A stretch of DNA of 64,000 nucleotides from Oceaniferula marina (GTDB lineage: Bacteria > Verrucomicrobiota > Verrucomicrobiia > Verrucomicrobiales > Akkermansiaceae). A model generated the notes under the pieces. That model worked only from the letters and a program-made list of their open reading frames with translations, ran no database searches and was not told the origin of the DNA. The DNA lies in assembly GCF_013391475.1 (NCBI RefSeq), contig NZ_JACBAZ010000004.1, forward strand, positions 434,001 through 498,000, given 5' to 3'. Of the stretch, positions 52,406 to 62,834 are shown piece after piece; positions within the stretch are counted from its first letter, which is position 1; each line of letters opens with the position of its first letter. Both the position numbers and the translations under genes were made by a program.

Positions 52406-53995
52406 ATGGCTGACCATCACCGCACCAAACTTCAGTATGTGCTTACCGCCGCTATCACCCTGCCGGCACTCTATCTGTCGTTCCTCATCTACCAGAGCGG
52501 ACAGTTCACCATTGCTCTCATCCTTCTCTGCCTGACACTCCTGTTCAATTACGTTTACCTCAATTCGAAAGCCTACACTTACCGCTACCTCTTCCCCGGA
52601 TTGATTGGCTTCGGTCTTTTTGTCATCTTCCCCCTGATCTACACCTTTGTCATCGGCTTCACCAAGTATGACGCCAATCACCTGCTCTCTCACCAGCGGG
52701 TCAAATCCGATTTCCTCACCCAAAACTACATCCCGGAAGACGCCGTCAGTTACCGCTATGTTCTCTACCGCCAGGATGGCAAACCGGACAGCTACCGGCT
52801 GTGGTTGGAATCCGAGGATCTACCCGAAGGCACCACCAAAACCCGCTTCATCTCCGAGCCCTTCCCGCTTTACCCACCCGGCGAAATCAAACTTGGATCG
52901 AATGATTCAAGCGATCCCATCCCACTGGTAGCAGCACCTGAGCACCCGACGGGAACCCCACTCCAGCTCGCTGACATCACCAGACCCAAGCTCTACATTC
53001 CACTTAAAACCCACACCTTCACCACCCCGGATGGCCCCGGACTCAAACTCGAAAGCCTTCGTAGTTTCACCACTCTGCTTCCACTCTGGACAGAACTCGA
53101 TGAAGGCCAAAACGAACAACTCAAAAACCTGCAGTCGGGTGAAATCATCACTGCGAACAACGAAGCCGGCCGATACGAGAACGAGGACGGGGAGCAAGTC
53201 GGGTTCGGGTTCCGCACCTGGACCGGCATGGACAACTACAAACGGATTGTCAAAGACGAGCGGGTCAAAGGCCCGTTCATCAAAATCTTCATCTGGACCA
53301 TTGTTTTTTCGGCGGCCTCCGTCCTCCTGACCTTTGCCCTGGGTATGGTTCTCGCGGTGCTCCTTGAATGGGAATCCCTGAAGGGAAGAAAGATCTACCG
53401 CACCCTGCTCATTCTCCCCTACGCGGTTCCCGCCTTCCTCTCCATCCTCGTCTTCAAAGGCATGTTCAATCAGGAAGCCGGCGCCATCAACGAGGTGCTT
53501 TCCTCACTCTTCAACATCAAACCTGAATGGGTCACCGACCCCAAATTTGCCAAGGCCATGGTCCTGATCGTCAACGTCTGGCTCGGCTACCCCTACATGA
53601 TGCTGATCAGTACAGGAGTCCTTCAGTCGATCCCCAAACAAATCTACGAAGCCAGCTCGATCGACGGATCCAACACCATCCACGACTTCTTCAAACTCAC
53701 GCTCCCCCTCATCATCACCCCCTTAGCTCCACTTTTAATCGCCAGCTTTGCCTTCAATTTTAACAATTTCAACCTCATCTTCCTGCTCACCCAGGGAGGC
53801 CCCAAAATGGTCAACAGCACAGGAGTCGCAGGAGAAACCGACATCCTCGTCACCTACACGTTCAATCTCGCCTTCATGGACAGCGGAAACAACTACGGCC
53901 TCGCCTGCGCGATTGCCACGATCCTTTTCGCCATCGTGGGAACCTTGGCATGGATCAACCTGAAAATGACCAACAAAAATGCCGCCCTACGTTAA
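52406..53995 (+). CDS. malF: Maltose ABC transporter permease MalF
   Basis: 529 residues, close to the 514 of E. coli MalF. Helices at about 10-60 ([38 protein letters not shown]) precede a large periplasmic loop (residues about 88-275), the MalF-type P2 loop that contacts MalE. The permease core follows: [40 protein letters not shown], and the EAA loop in [20 protein letters not shown] with [19 protein letters not shown]. The P2 loop is the hallmark of enteric-type maltose transporters and is absent from most other MalF-like permeases. Inner membrane. Confidence 0.95.
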   Translation: MADHHRTKLQYVLTAAITLPALYLSFLIYQSGQFTIALILLCLTLLFNYVYLNSKAYTYRYLFPGLIGFGLFVIFPLIYTFVIGFTKYDANHLLSHQRVKSDFLTQNYIPEDAVSYRYVLYRQDGKPDSYRLWLESEDLPEGTTKTRFISEPFPLYPPGEIKLGSNDSSDPIPLVAAPEHPTGTPLQLADITRPKLYIPLKTHTFTTPDGPGLKLESLRSFTTLLPLWTELDEGQNEQLKNLQSGEIITANNEAGRYENEDGEQVGFGFRTWTGMDNYKRIVKDERVKGPFIKIFIWTIVFSAASVLLTFALGMVLAVLLEWESLKGRKIYRTLLILPYAVPAFLSILVFKGMFNQEAGAINEVLSSLFNIKPEWVTDPKFAKAMVLIVNVWLGYPYMMLISTGVLQSIPKQIYEASSIDGSNTIHDFFKLTLPLIITPLAPLLIASFAFNFNNFNLIFLLTQGGPKMVNSTGVAGETDILVTYTFNLAFMDSGNNYGLACAIATILFAIVGTLAWINLKMTNKNAALR

Positions 53996-54031
53996 TTCAG
54001 GCACCGCAACCCAACCTCACATCCAAATATC

Positions 54032-54934
54032 ATGAATGTTCACACCCGCAGAAAATGGCAACACGGAATGGCTCACGCCTTTCTGATCGGCTTCATCCTG
54101 ATCGTGATCATCCCCTTCCTCATGGTCATCTCCGCATCTTTTACCAAAGGCAATCTGGCCCCGAACCAACTGTGGCCGGAAGAGGTGTCCATGGAACACT
54201 GGAAGTTTGTTCTCGGTATCGAATATGAAGAAGTCATCAATGCCGAAACCGGGGAAACCCGAACCATCAAGGCTGCCACTCCTCCCTTGGTCTGGTTCTG
54301 GAACTCCCTCAAAGTATCCCTCCTGGCCTCCGCAGGCATCCTCTTGCTCTCAGCCTCATGCGCCTACGCTTTTGCCCGGATGCATTTCCGCTTCAAACAC
54401 CAACTGCTCAACAACCTCCTCATCCTCCAGATGTTCCCCATGGTGCTCGCCCTGATCGCCTACCGGGTCATCCTCGAGTTCCTCGGCGACTACGTCCCCG
54501 CCTCAGGACTCAACACCCACGCCGGGCTCATCCTGATCTACCTCGGCGGCATCTCAATGTATATCTGGATGATCAAAGGCTACTTTGACACCGTACCTGC
54601 CAGCATGGAGGAATCGGGAAAGATTGACGGAGCTTCCCCCTTTCAGACATTCATCCACATCCTACTGCCCATGAGTGCTCCGATCTTCGCCGTCGTCTTT
54701 ATCCTCTCCTTCATCGCCTTCATGTCGGAGTATCCGGTCGCATCCGTGATCCTGCAGACAAGCGATCAGTGGACACTCGCCGTCGGGGCCAATTCCTTTC
54801 TCTATGAACAAGAAAAACTCTGGGGCCGCTTCTCCGCACTTGCCGTGCTCAGCGGCATCCCCATCACCCTCATCTTCATGGTCTGCCAACGCTTCCTGAT
54901 CAGCGGCATGACCTCCGGAGGAGTCAAAGACTAA
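54032..54934 (+). CDS. malG: Maltose ABC transporter permease MalG
   Basis: 300 residues, similar to E. coli MalG (296). Six predicted helices, starting with [20 protein letters not shown] and a periplasmic loop that here includes a short insertion ([18 protein letters not shown]). The EAA motif is in [20 protein letters not shown], with [20 protein letters not shown] after it, and the C-terminal tail reaches [14 protein letters not shown], the MalG tail that enters the sugar path in the E. coli structure. Partner of MalF. It starts 36 bases after malF. Confidence 0.95.
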   Translation: MNVHTRRKWQHGMAHAFLIGFILIVIIPFLMVISASFTKGNLAPNQLWPEEVSMEHWKFVLGIEYEEVINAETGETRTIKAATPPLVWFWNSLKVSLLASAGILLLSASCAYAFARMHFRFKHQLLNNLLILQMFPMVLALIAYRVILEFLGDYVPASGLNTHAGLILIYLGGISMYIWMIKGYFDTVPASMEESGKIDGASPFQTFIHILLPMSAPIFAVVFILSFIAFMSEYPVASVILQTSDQWTLAVGANSFLYEQEKLWGRFSALAVLSGIPITLIFMVCQRFLISGMTSGGVKD

Positions 54935-54973
54935 CAACTCACCACCGAAACAACCCATCAAACTTCGAAAGCC

Positions 54974-56101
54974 ATGGAAGACGCCAGCGTATCTATCAAA
55001 TCCCTAGACAAAGTCTATCTCGACGACAAAGGAAAACCCTCGTTCCATGCCGTCAAAGCCATCGATCTTGAAATCCATGACGGCGAGTTCATGGTCCTGG
55101 TCGGGCCGTCCGGATGTGGGAAAAGCACCACTCTGCGCATGATTGCCGGGTTGGAGTCCATCTCCGGCGGAACCATCTCGATTGGCAATGCCGTGGTCAA
55201 CGACCTCAGCCCGAAAGACCGCGACATCGCCATGGTTTTTCAGAACTACGCGCTCTACCCGCACATGACGCTCTACGACAACATGGCCTTTGGACTGAAA
55301 CTCAAAAAATTCAGTAAAGCTGAGATCGATGAACGCATCCAGGAAGCCTCTGAGATTCTTGGTCTCACTCCCATGCTGCAAAGAAAACCCAAAGCCCTCT
55401 CCGGAGGACAGCGCCAACGGGTCGCGGTTGGCCGGGCCATCGTCCGCCATCCCAAGGTCTTCCTCTTCGACGAACCCTTGTCGAACCTGGATGCCAAAAT
55501 GCGGGTCTCCACCCGAGCCGAGATCTCCAAGCTGCACAAAAAACTCGGCAGCACCATGGTCTACGTCACCCACGATCAGGTCGAAGCCATGACGATGGGC
55601 GACCGGATCACCGTGATGAAAGACGGCGACATCATGCAGGTGGATGACCCACTCAACCTCTACCAAAACCCAGCCAATATGTTTGTCGCCGGCTTCATCG
55701 GCAGCCCGCCCATGAACCTGCTTCACGGAACCATCGAGTCATCCGAATCTGGCATCACCTTTGTCGAAGAAAGCGGAGAGGGTGAGGCGGCCCGGATCAC
55801 ACTCCATGGAGACGTTGCCCAAAAAGCCGAACAGCGCATCGGTCAAGCCACGGTCTTCGGCATCCGACCGGAACACTGCAGTGAGCACCCCTCCGCAACA
55901 CACAGCACTCAAATCTCAGCCCCGGTCGAAATCGCCGAGATCATGGGTGAGGAAACCTACGTCCACCTGCAGCTCTCCAAGCACCTGCTCATCGCCCGGG
56001 TCAACACCGAAAGTTACCGCGAAACCACTCAGCAGCTCAACATCCACCTCAACCTCGACAAAGCCAAACTCTTCGACCCTGCCACCGAGCAAGTCCTCTG
56101 A
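54974..56101 (+). CDS. malK: Maltose/maltodextrin import ATP-binding protein
   Basis: 375 residues. Walker A is [17 protein letters not shown] near residue 44, the signature is [15 protein letters not shown], and Walker B is [20 protein letters not shown], with [20 protein letters not shown] as the switch. The C-terminal OB/TOBE domain (residues about 235-375) is of the MalK/UgpC type; whether it binds a MalT-like regulator is unknown. It supplies ATP hydrolysis to MalFG. In MalK paralogues substrates vary, but adjacent malEFG fixes the role here. Confidence 0.93.
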   Translation: MEDASVSIKSLDKVYLDDKGKPSFHAVKAIDLEIHDGEFMVLVGPSGCGKSTTLRMIAGLESISGGTISIGNAVVNDLSPKDRDIAMVFQNYALYPHMTLYDNMAFGLKLKKFSKAEIDERIQEASEILGLTPMLQRKPKALSGGQRQRVAVGRAIVRHPKVFLFDEPLSNLDAKMRVSTRAEISKLHKKLGSTMVYVTHDQVEAMTMGDRITVMKDGDIMQVDDPLNLYQNPANMFVAGFIGSPPMNLLHGTIESSESGITFVEESGEGEAARITLHGDVAQKAEQRIGQATVFGIRPEHCSEHPSATHSTQISAPVEIAEIMGEETYVHLQLSKHLLIARVNTESYRETTQQLNIHLNLDKAKLFDPATEQVL

Positions 56102-56273
56102 CCCTTAGCCACCGAAGCTTGCCGGCCCAGCATCCTTTCCGTGCCTTCCGTGTTTTCCGTGGTCAACCCCACGTCAAGGAAATCTCGGCAGGTGATGACA
56201 AGAAAGGGAGTGCGTTCCCTGCCCGATCGGTTTATAAAGCGTCTCAGCCCCCCCAGATCCATTCAACCGACGC

Positions 56274-58082
56274 ATGGCCAGTCAACAACGCCCACTCATC
56301 TACCAGCTCATGGTGCGCCACTTTGGTAACACCAATGAAACCCGCAAGACTCATGGCACCATCGAGGAAAATGGTTGCGGTAAGTTCAACGACATCAATG
56401 ATGCCGCCCTGCGCTCCATCAAAGACCTCGGCATCACCCACATCTGGTTTACCGGTGTGCTCGAACAAGCATCGGGAACCGCCTACCCAAACCGACCGGC
56501 GGACGACCCGGCGATCCTCAAAGGCCTGGCCGGCAGTCCCTACGCCATCCGGGACTACTTCGACGTCAGCCCGGATTACGCCGAGAACCCGGACAATCGA
56601 CTCGAAGAATTTCAGGCCCTACTCAAACGCACCCATTCCTACGGACTAAAAATCATCATCGACTTTGTCCCCAACCACGTCGCCCGCTCCTACGCAAGTG
56701 ACGTCCGCCCCGAGCTCAGCTTCGGCAACAACGATGACACCTCCCATTTTTTCAACCCGAATAACAATTTCTACTACCTCGGACACCTACACCCCGGGGG
56801 AGGCCCGCCACTCAAACTTCCCACACCAGACGGCGGACACACCCCCTACCAAGCGGAAAGCGACTTCGGCCGGGTGACCGGCAACAATGCCATCACTTGG
56901 GCACCCTCGATCCACGATTGGTATGAAACCATCAAACTCAACTACGGTCACGATTTCACGGTCGGTCCCCCTAATGAACAAACATCGAAACTTCCAGGCG
57001 CCGATACCATTCTCGAGAACACCCCGGATACCTGGCAAAAAATGGATGCCATCCTCGGCTACTGGCAACACCTGGGGGTCGACGGATTCCGGGTCGATAT
57101 GGCCCATCTCATCCCAATGGAATACTGGAGATGGCAACTCCGCCGCTGCCACCAACGCGACCCGGAAACCTACTTCATGGCCGAAGCCTACGACGGCGAT
57201 CCCGCCAAGATGAGCGAAGGCAATGTGCTCGACGCCTTACTCAACTCCGGCTTCGACGCCGTCTACGACGGCCCGACCTACGAGACCATCATGCACATCC
57301 ACGACCAGGGGAAATGGTCGAATGATATCGATGAGGCCGCCAACCCGTTCAGCCCACACTTTCACCGCGTTGTCCGCTATGCCGCTAACCACGACGAGGT
57401 CCGCATCGCCTCTCCCAAAACCTGGGGAGGTGCCGACATGAACGTCGGTCGCTCGGCCTCGGCCATCCTCTTCGGACTCGGTCGCGGCCCGAACATGATC
57501 TACAACGGTCAAACCGTCGGAGAGGCCGCGGAGGGGACCGAAGGATTCGGCGGTGATGACGCCCGCACTTCCATTTTTGATTACTGGTCGATGCCTACCC
57601 TCGTTGCTTGGTGTAATGACCACCAATACGACGGCGGCAAGCTCACCGACAAACAAAAAGATTTACGCTCCTTCTACGGCCGGCTACTCAAACTCTGTGC
57701 CGAGCCCGCTTTCACCAACGGTGAATTTTACGGACTCAACCACGCCAACAAATCCAACCCTCTGTTCGGCCGTCTCGACAACGATCCCGTCTCCGGTCAC
57801 TGGCTTTACGCCTTCCTGCGCTACGACGCAGACAGCAATCAGGCCTTCCTCGTCGTCGTCAACAACCACACGAGCCAAACGTTAAATAACGTCGCGGTCC
57901 ATATCCCGGACGACGCCTTGAATTGGCTGGGGGACCTTCCGGAAACGATCACCTTTAACGACCGGCTCGGCTCCGGCATCCACGTCACAGCCAATCGATC
58001 CGAGCTCCCGAACAACGGCCTGCAACTACCACCGCTGCCACCACACACCCCGCTGTATCTCGAGATCGGGGCAGACGCATGA
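56274..58082 (+). CDS. Cytoplasmic alpha-amylase family (GH13) enzyme
   Basis: 602 residues with no signal peptide. The four GH13 regions are present: I IIIDFVPNHVARSYAS, II GVDGFRVDMAHLIPME (nucleophile Asp), III TYFMAEAYDGDPAKMSEG (acid/base Glu), IV RYAANHDEVRIAS (transition-state Asp). A C-terminal beta-domain begins near residue 500. The N-terminus starts directly at RPLIYQLMVRHFGNT. It probably cleaves imported maltodextrins, but glycosyl transfer cannot be excluded. It follows malK by 172 bases, a gap that holds no gene. Co-localisation with malEFGK supports intracellular maltodextrin use. Confidence 0.9.
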   Translation: MASQQRPLIYQLMVRHFGNTNETRKTHGTIEENGCGKFNDINDAALRSIKDLGITHIWFTGVLEQASGTAYPNRPADDPAILKGLAGSPYAIRDYFDVSPDYAENPDNRLEEFQALLKRTHSYGLKIIIDFVPNHVARSYASDVRPELSFGNNDDTSHFFNPNNNFYYLGHLHPGGGPPLKLPTPDGGHTPYQAESDFGRVTGNNAITWAPSIHDWYETIKLNYGHDFTVGPPNEQTSKLPGADTILENTPDTWQKMDAILGYWQHLGVDGFRVDMAHLIPMEYWRWQLRRCHQRDPETYFMAEAYDGDPAKMSEGNVLDALLNSGFDAVYDGPTYETIMHIHDQGKWSNDIDEAANPFSPHFHRVVRYAANHDEVRIASPKTWGGADMNVGRSASAILFGLGRGPNMIYNGQTVGEAAEGTEGFGGDDARTSIFDYWSMPTLVAWCNDHQYDGGKLTDKQKDLRSFYGRLLKLCAEPAFTNGEFYGLNHANKSNPLFGRLDNDPVSGHWLYAFLRYDADSNQAFLVVVNNHTSQTLNNVAVHIPDDALNWLGDLPETITFNDRLGSGIHVTANRSELPNNGLQLPPLPPHTPLYLEIGADA

Positions 58083-58092
58083 ACGGCTAACA

Positions 58093-58124
58093 TAAAAATC
58101 CCCTCTCCCGGAAAGGGGAGAAGG
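58093..58124 (-). terminator. Possible terminator of the DUF1080 gene
   Basis: On the minus strand a G/C stem built from TCTCCC and GGGAGA is followed by GGGGATTTTT. The pairing is ambiguous because of neighbouring runs. Confidence 0.4.
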
Positions 58125-58173
58125 GAAAAAAGTTTCAAGTTTGCAGATTGAAGTCCTCAACCTCGCTAGAAAA

Positions 58174-58920
58174 CTACCCTTGTTTCTTGGCCTTGATCTT
58201 TTTCGCCTCCTCGGCTCCGATTTCACGAACGAAGACGTTGCGCCAGCGGATCTCTCCACCGTGGGTCTGCAGCTGGATAGGGCCTTTTTCTGGAGCTCCT
58301 CCCTTACGGTCGAAATAGTTCTCCATCGTTGCATGATCCACCACCAGCTTATCGTTGAGGTAGACGGTCACCTTGTCGCCCACCATGATGATGCGCATGC
58401 TGTTCCACTCGCCAAAGGGTTTGTCAGCGAGAACCAGAGGATCCTTACCGGGAGCGCCCTTGCTGTTGTTCCACAGGCCACCGGACCCCTTGTCGGCTCC
58501 GATTTTCCACTTCCCACCTTCTTTGGTGTAGTCCCAGATCTGAACCTGAGGCAGACCACGTAAATAAACGCCGCTGTCGGCCTTGGCCACGGTTTTATAT
58601 TCGAGCAAAAGTTCGAAATCAGCGTAATTCTTGTCGGTTGTCAGATACATCCCGTGGCCGTCGTTGACCAACTCGTCACCTTCGACCGACCAATGTTTGT
58701 TGATATTGGCGATGCTATTCTTTTTCTTTTTGGCAAAGTCCTCCTTGGACAGGGCCATCCATTTGGCAGGGTTTTCGGTCTTCAGCCCCCACCATCCGGT
58801 GAGGTCCTTGCCATTAAACAAAGCGGTGAAACCCTCGGGAGCCTTCACTTCAGCTGCGGCAAAACCGGAACATGCGGTGAAAAAGAGGGCGGACATGAGT
58901 GAAATTCGACGTAATATCAT
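58174..58920 (-). CDS. Secreted DUF1080 (3-keto-disaccharide hydrolase) family protein
   Basis: 248 residues with a signal peptide (LMSALFFTACSGFAAA). The family hallmark is EGFTALFNGKDLTGWWGLK near the start, then DFELLLEYKTVAKADSGVYL, GLPQVQIWDYTKEGGKWKIG, and PFGEWNSMRIIMVGDKVTVY, with QTHGGEIRWRNVFVREIGA at the C-terminus. The fold is a concanavalin-like jelly roll. Some family members hydrolyse 3-ketoglycosides; the reaction for this one is not known. Expanded in Planctomycetes and Verrucomicrobia. Convergent with the GH13 gene. Confidence 0.88.
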   Translation of the reverse strand: MILRRISLMSALFFTACSGFAAAEVKAPEGFTALFNGKDLTGWWGLKTENPAKWMALSKEDFAKKKKNSIANINKHWSVEGDELVNDGHGMYLTTDKNYADFELLLEYKTVAKADSGVYLRGLPQVQIWDYTKEGGKWKIGADKGSGGLWNNSKGAPGKDPLVLADKPFGEWNSMRIIMVGDKVTVYLNDKLVVDHATMENYFDRKGGAPEKGPIQLQTHGGEIRWRNVFVREIGAEEAKKIKAKKQG

Positions 58921-59268
58921 AATAAATCAGGTGAAATCAGTAACACACGATATACAGCCCAGCAAGCCCCCATCTTTCACCCTGCTCTGATTTGTCGATC
59001 ATCCCACGCCTTTCACCCATCCGCTTTCATACAGCTAGGGCAACCCTATGTCTGATTGGCTCTTCTGCCAATCAACTGAGTCCCACCACCGGCACAAGCA
59101 CGAATCGTTGATGATCGCCATACGTCTCAGATGTTTCAGGGCTGCGGACCCTCTGACCTGTTCGAAACTCCCCCTCATTCTTGAGTTTGCATTGATCTCA
59201 ATTTGTGTATTATCACTCTCTATCCATCATACCGTGATAGGATCAAGCAACCTCGCCCTTGAAAAAAC
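58921..59268. other. Intergenic region, 348 bp, without a supported gene
   Basis: Lies between the divergent DUF1080 and FadL genes and should contain both promoters. A perfect short hairpin GATTGGC-TCTTCT-GCCAATC at 59054-59073 has no T-run. No repeat from elsewhere in the window is recognised. Confidence 0.6.
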
Positions 59269-60507
59269 ATGACTGGCAAAAAACGAACCACCCTGCCCCT
59301 TCTATGCGCCGCCACCTTATTCACCCCTTCGTTGCACGCAGGAGGACTCTACCTCTACGAGCTTAGTACTACGGAGACATCTCTAGCCGGCGCCGGATGG
59401 GCTGCCCGCGCACAGGACCCCACCACTGTCGTCACGAACCCGGCTGGCATGTCCCGCCTCGAGGGTACGCAACTCCAATTTACCCTTCAACCACTTGCGA
59501 TTGACTCCGACTTCAGCTCGGACCTCGGTGGAGGATCCAGCCTCGACTCAGTGCTCCCCGGGGGAAGTTTTTTTGCAACCCACCAGCTCAACCAGGAATG
59601 GACCATTGGTTTTTCAATGGCCGGATTTTTTGGACTCGGGCTCGATTATGATTCAGGATGGGAGGGACGCTACTACCTCGACGAAATCACCTTACAGAGT
59701 ATCGGATTCCAGCCCACCGTGTCCTACAAAGTAAACGACCAATTCTCGGTCGGAGCCGGCATCACCCTCATCTACACTGTCTTTGAACAGAAGATGTCAG
59801 TTAACAACCCGGGACCAGCGAGCGATGGCAGATTGGATCTAGACGACGAAGTTACCTCACTACAAGCCAACGTTGGATTTCTTTATGAGCCAAACGACCA
59901 CACCCGCTTCGGCCTCCAATATTTGTCAGAATCCAATATCGACCTGAAGACTCGGCCAGATGTCAAAGGCAACGGTCTGGTTTCCGATGCTCTTCGCCGA
60001 ATCGACAAATTGGATCTCGGCATGACCATGCCGCAGTCCGTGATCTTCAGTGCTTACCATCAAATCAACGACTGCTGGGCCGTCATGGGCAACGTTGGCT
60101 GGCAAGAATGGTCCAAATTTGGCAAGGTTGACATCGACGCATCAGCCGCCAACACAAGCAGATCGATCACTGCCAATCGCCGCTACAAAGATACATGGAA
60201 TGTTTCGCTTGGCGCGCAATATCAAGTCAACGACCAATGGCGGATCAACACCGGCATCGCTTACGACTCCGAGATGGTTGACGAAAAGAATGTCACCTTC
60301 GACCTGCCGACAGCTGAATCGTGGCGATACGGTATCGGAGCTACTTACACCTGCTCAGAAAATTTGGAATTCAGTGCGGGCTATGAAATCGTTTGGTATG
60401 GCGATATCGACATCAGTGCGAACCGAGGTCTGGCAGGAAATGTTTCAGGCACCTTCGAAGACCATGCACTTCATTTCCTTAGCTTTAGCGTAAACTGGAA
60501 ACTGTAA
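59269..60507 (+). CDS. OmpP1/FadL/TodX-family outer membrane transport protein
   Basis: 412 residues. Signal peptide (CAATLFTPSLHAGG), then the FadL start LYELSTTETSLAGAGWAARA and AQDPTTVVTNPAGMSRLEG, the hatch-domain NPAGM motif. Repeated amphipathic strands with alternating aromatics (for example QEWTIGFSMAGFFGLGLDYD, FSVGAGITLIYTVFEQKM) build the 14-strand barrel, and the C-terminus HFLSFSVNWKL ends with a barrel-type pattern. FadL relatives take up long-chain fatty acids or aromatic hydrocarbons; the substrate here is open. No fad genes adjoin it. Convergent with the exbBD operon's last gene (7 bases). Confidence 0.9.
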   Translation: MTGKKRTTLPLLCAATLFTPSLHAGGLYLYELSTTETSLAGAGWAARAQDPTTVVTNPAGMSRLEGTQLQFTLQPLAIDSDFSSDLGGGSSLDSVLPGGSFFATHQLNQEWTIGFSMAGFFGLGLDYDSGWEGRYYLDEITLQSIGFQPTVSYKVNDQFSVGAGITLIYTVFEQKMSVNNPGPASDGRLDLDDEVTSLQANVGFLYEPNDHTRFGLQYLSESNIDLKTRPDVKGNGLVSDALRRIDKLDLGMTMPQSVIFSAYHQINDCWAVMGNVGWQEWSKFGKVDIDASAANTSRSITANRRYKDTWNVSLGAQYQVNDQWRINTGIAYDSEMVDEKNVTFDLPTAESWRYGIGATYTCSENLEFSAGYEIVWYGDIDISANRGLAGNVSGTFEDHALHFLSFSVNWKL

Positions 60508-60514
60508 AAACAGT

Positions 60515-62431
60515 TTATGTCTTCGGGATCAACAATAGCGAGAATCGGCACGGCCCCGGACCGTTGACAAGCCTCACAAGGATTTTGTTCACCCCTCGTT
60601 TAAACTTCACCACCCTGACTTGCTCACTGATTTCGTAGGGTGACAATCCGGCATCTTCGAAAACGATCTTCCCGTTCACCCGAATGCGAGCAGCGTCATC
60701 GGAAGCAATCGCAAGGTTCATCGTGGTCTCCTGTTCGAAATACACTTCGGTGTAGGCAAAATACAGGGCGTCATTGGACAGCTGTTCGCGGGGAATCCGC
60801 ACTTCCACCGTCGGACTCTGATAGAACTGCCACCTTAAACGCCCCGATCGTTCATCTTTTCCGGCATAGCCACGTTCATCATCATAGAGGAAATGTCTTT
60901 TTCCCGTGGTGTAGATGGCGTCCAAATCAACCTTTTTTTCCAGTGGGTAGATTTTGGAAAAATCGATCTGTCGCCCACGCGTAGCCTGCGCGTCCCAGGG
61001 GCCGATGATATGCCATGTATCAATAAACAGGTACCCTTTCCGTTCGCTTTGCGAACTAAAACGACGTCCCGGAAGCACATTAGCCAGCACTTTCTTTTTG
61101 TTCACCGTGATCTGCCGGCTTCTATCCTGACTTGCCGCAAGATCCGATCGCAGGGCCAACGAGCGCCAAACGGCCTCACGGCTGCGCTGTCCCGGCCCCG
61201 AGGGGTCTCCTTGCTGGTTGGAATTTTCCGTCCCATTACCTCCGCCGCTGCCGAACGGGCCATCCCCAAATTTGGCGTCCCCACTTTTATCACCGCCCTG
61301 CCCTTCACCACCATCGGCTTGCTCACCCTCACCTTGCCCAGGCATTTCACCCCCAGACTCCATCAAAGCTCGGGCCGCACTCATCTGAGCCTCCGTCAAT
61401 GCCTCGGTAAATTGATCCAGCTGATCCACATTCTCGGGCATTTCTTGCTGCAGCTCCTCCTGCATATCATCCTTGGCGTAGGGTTCGTGAGCCAATTTAT
61501 CCAAAGCCACAGGAAAGGGAATCTCGGCTGCGTCAGCCAGCTCACCAGCGGCCACATCCCCCATCAGGTTCTTGTAGTGCTCTGCCATCAGCTGCGATAA
61601 CTGATGAAGCTCTGCCATGGTCATCGGACGAATCGTCCGGTCAAACTGAGCGCGCTGCGAGGCCGACAACGGATGGTCCTCCGGTTGGGCAAAGCCACGC
61701 ACGGCCATATCCCGATCCTGATTCCGGATCGCATCCACATTGGATTGGATACTCAAGCCATAACGAAGCGCCTGCTGCCCCAACAGCTCAGTATAATCTG
61801 ACTCAGCCAACACTCTGGTCAGCCGATCCACCGCCGCAGCAAGCGGCTTGAACGCATCTTCCGTCGCATGGCTCTGATACCGGCGAGCGAATTGCCAAAC
61901 GATCTGGACTTCCCGCGCAACAGGCTCCAATTGCTTTAATTTCTGATGAAGAACCGATGTCTTTTCCCCATACGCCTGCATCCTTGATTTACGGATCGCG
62001 CCATACACCTTATCCGAGTGCTCGACCAGTAAAGGAAGCAGGGAGTCAAACAATGCCGGATCTTTTCTAAACCTCGCGGTAACCGCAGCCTCTTCTTTTT
62101 CCGCAAGAACAATCCGTTGCTCCAAACGTCGAAGCATCTCCATCATTTGCTTCCGTGCGCGTTCTTCTCGCAACTTGGCTAGCCGCTCAACATCTAACTT
62201 AGACAATCGACGCCTCGGTTTCTGGCTCTGTTTTTTTTGCCTCTGCTTTTTTGCCTCTGCTCGTTCCTGCTCGCTCGGCATCGACAACTGAGCACTGAAC
62301 AAATCCGGCTTCAGCAATGCGGTCACGCCAACAGCAAGTAAAACGATGCAGGTCACCACCCGGGCGACCCGGCGCCCGCGCTGCATCCGCCGTTCGATCG
62401 GGTCGAGTTCTTTACTGGTTGTAAGCTTCAT
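60515..62431 (-). CDS. Large envelope protein linked to ExbBD, with C-terminal PA14-like domain
   Basis: 638 residues from the ATG at 62431 (MKLTTSKELDPIERR); the frame begins at 62446. A basic N-terminus, a transmembrane helix at about 24-40, a Lys/Arg/Glu-rich coiled coil (about 55-125), a helical middle, a Gly/Asp/Asn-rich linker (about 360-414), and a C-terminal domain from about 464 (YLFIDTWHIIGPWDAQATRG, then LAIASDDAARIRVNGKIVFE and RGVNKILVRLVNGPG) that looks like a PA14 or sugar-binding jelly roll. Its start overlaps the upstream exbD by 20 bases, so it is translationally coupled to the motor genes. It may connect the ExbBD motor to the outer envelope. Function unknown. Confidence 0.65.
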   Translation of the reverse strand: MKLTTSKELDPIERRMQRGRRVARVVTCIVLLAVGVTALLKPDLFSAQLSMPSEQERAEAKKQRQKKQSQKPRRRLSKLDVERLAKLREERARKQMMEMLRRLEQRIVLAEKEEAAVTARFRKDPALFDSLLPLLVEHSDKVYGAIRKSRMQAYGEKTSVLHQKLKQLEPVAREVQIVWQFARRYQSHATEDAFKPLAAAVDRLTRVLAESDYTELLGQQALRYGLSIQSNVDAIRNQDRDMAVRGFAQPEDHPLSASQRAQFDRTIRPMTMAELHQLSQLMAEHYKNLMGDVAAGELADAAEIPFPVALDKLAHEPYAKDDMQEELQQEMPENVDQLDQFTEALTEAQMSAARALMESGGEMPGQGEGEQADGGEGQGGDKSGDAKFGDGPFGSGGGNGTENSNQQGDPSGPGQRSREAVWRSLALRSDLAASQDRSRQITVNKKKVLANVLPGRRFSSQSERKGYLFIDTWHIIGPWDAQATRGRQIDFSKIYPLEKKVDLDAIYTTGKRHFLYDDERGYAGKDERSGRLRWQFYQSPTVEVRIPREQLSNDALYFAYTEVYFEQETTMNLAIASDDAARIRVNGKIVFEDAGLSPYEISEQVRVVKFKRGVNKILVRLVNGPGPCRFSLLLIPKT

Positions 62432-62834
62432 CGTATGTGCGCACACCCACGTTATTGATTTGATAGAAATTACAAAGATCGAGCACTTCGGCTACGTGAA
62501 TGAACTTTGTCCGTTTGTCGCAATCGAGACGGATCCCCTGATCCTTATTCACCATCGCGATCTGCTCCAGGCTCTTTCGCAGTTGCATCCGTGAACTCAT
62601 CACACCGTCAAAATAAAACCGGCCTTTGCGGTCGATGCCGATGACGGTGTCATCGTTGGGTTCGATCTCGATCGCCGCATTGGATACCGGCAATGAGATA
62701 TCGATGTCTGCATTCTTTTTTTTCAGCATCGTGGTCACCAAAAAAAAGATCAGCAGCAAAAACACACAGTCGATCAATGGCGACATCGACACCTCGACGT
62801 TATCTTCATCCCGATGCTTGTTCTTAATTTTCAT
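62412..62834 (-). CDS. exbD: ExbD/TolR-family biopolymer transport protein (second copy)
   Basis: 140 residues. The single helix VSMSPLIDCVFLLLIFFLVT carries the conserved Asp (SPLID) that takes part in proton translocation, and is preceded by a charged cytoplasmic tail (KIKNKHRDEDNVE). The periplasmic part (DIDISLPVSNAAIEIEPNDD, then VIGIDRKGRFYFDGVMSSRM) matches ExbD. It overlaps the upstream exbD by 11 bases and the downstream envelope gene by 20, so the four genes are tightly packed. The pairing of two different ExbD subunits with one ExbB is common in Verrucomicrobia and Planctomycetes. Confidence 0.92.
   Translation of the reverse strand: MKIKNKHRDEDNVEVSMSPLIDCVFLLLIFFLVTTMLKKKNADIDISLPVSNAAIEIEPNDDTVIGIDRKGRFYFDGVMSSRMQLRKSLEQIAMVNKDQGIRLDCDKRTKFIHVAEVLDLCNFYQINNVGVRTYDEAYNQ

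Noticed and set aside
58921-59268. The GATTGGC hairpin as a terminator
   Set aside because: No T-run on either strand, and it lies between divergent genes.
59048-59272. A 74-codon frame overlapping the FadL start by 4 bases
   Set aside because: No start signal, atypical composition and no conserved motif. The 4-base overlap is probably chance.
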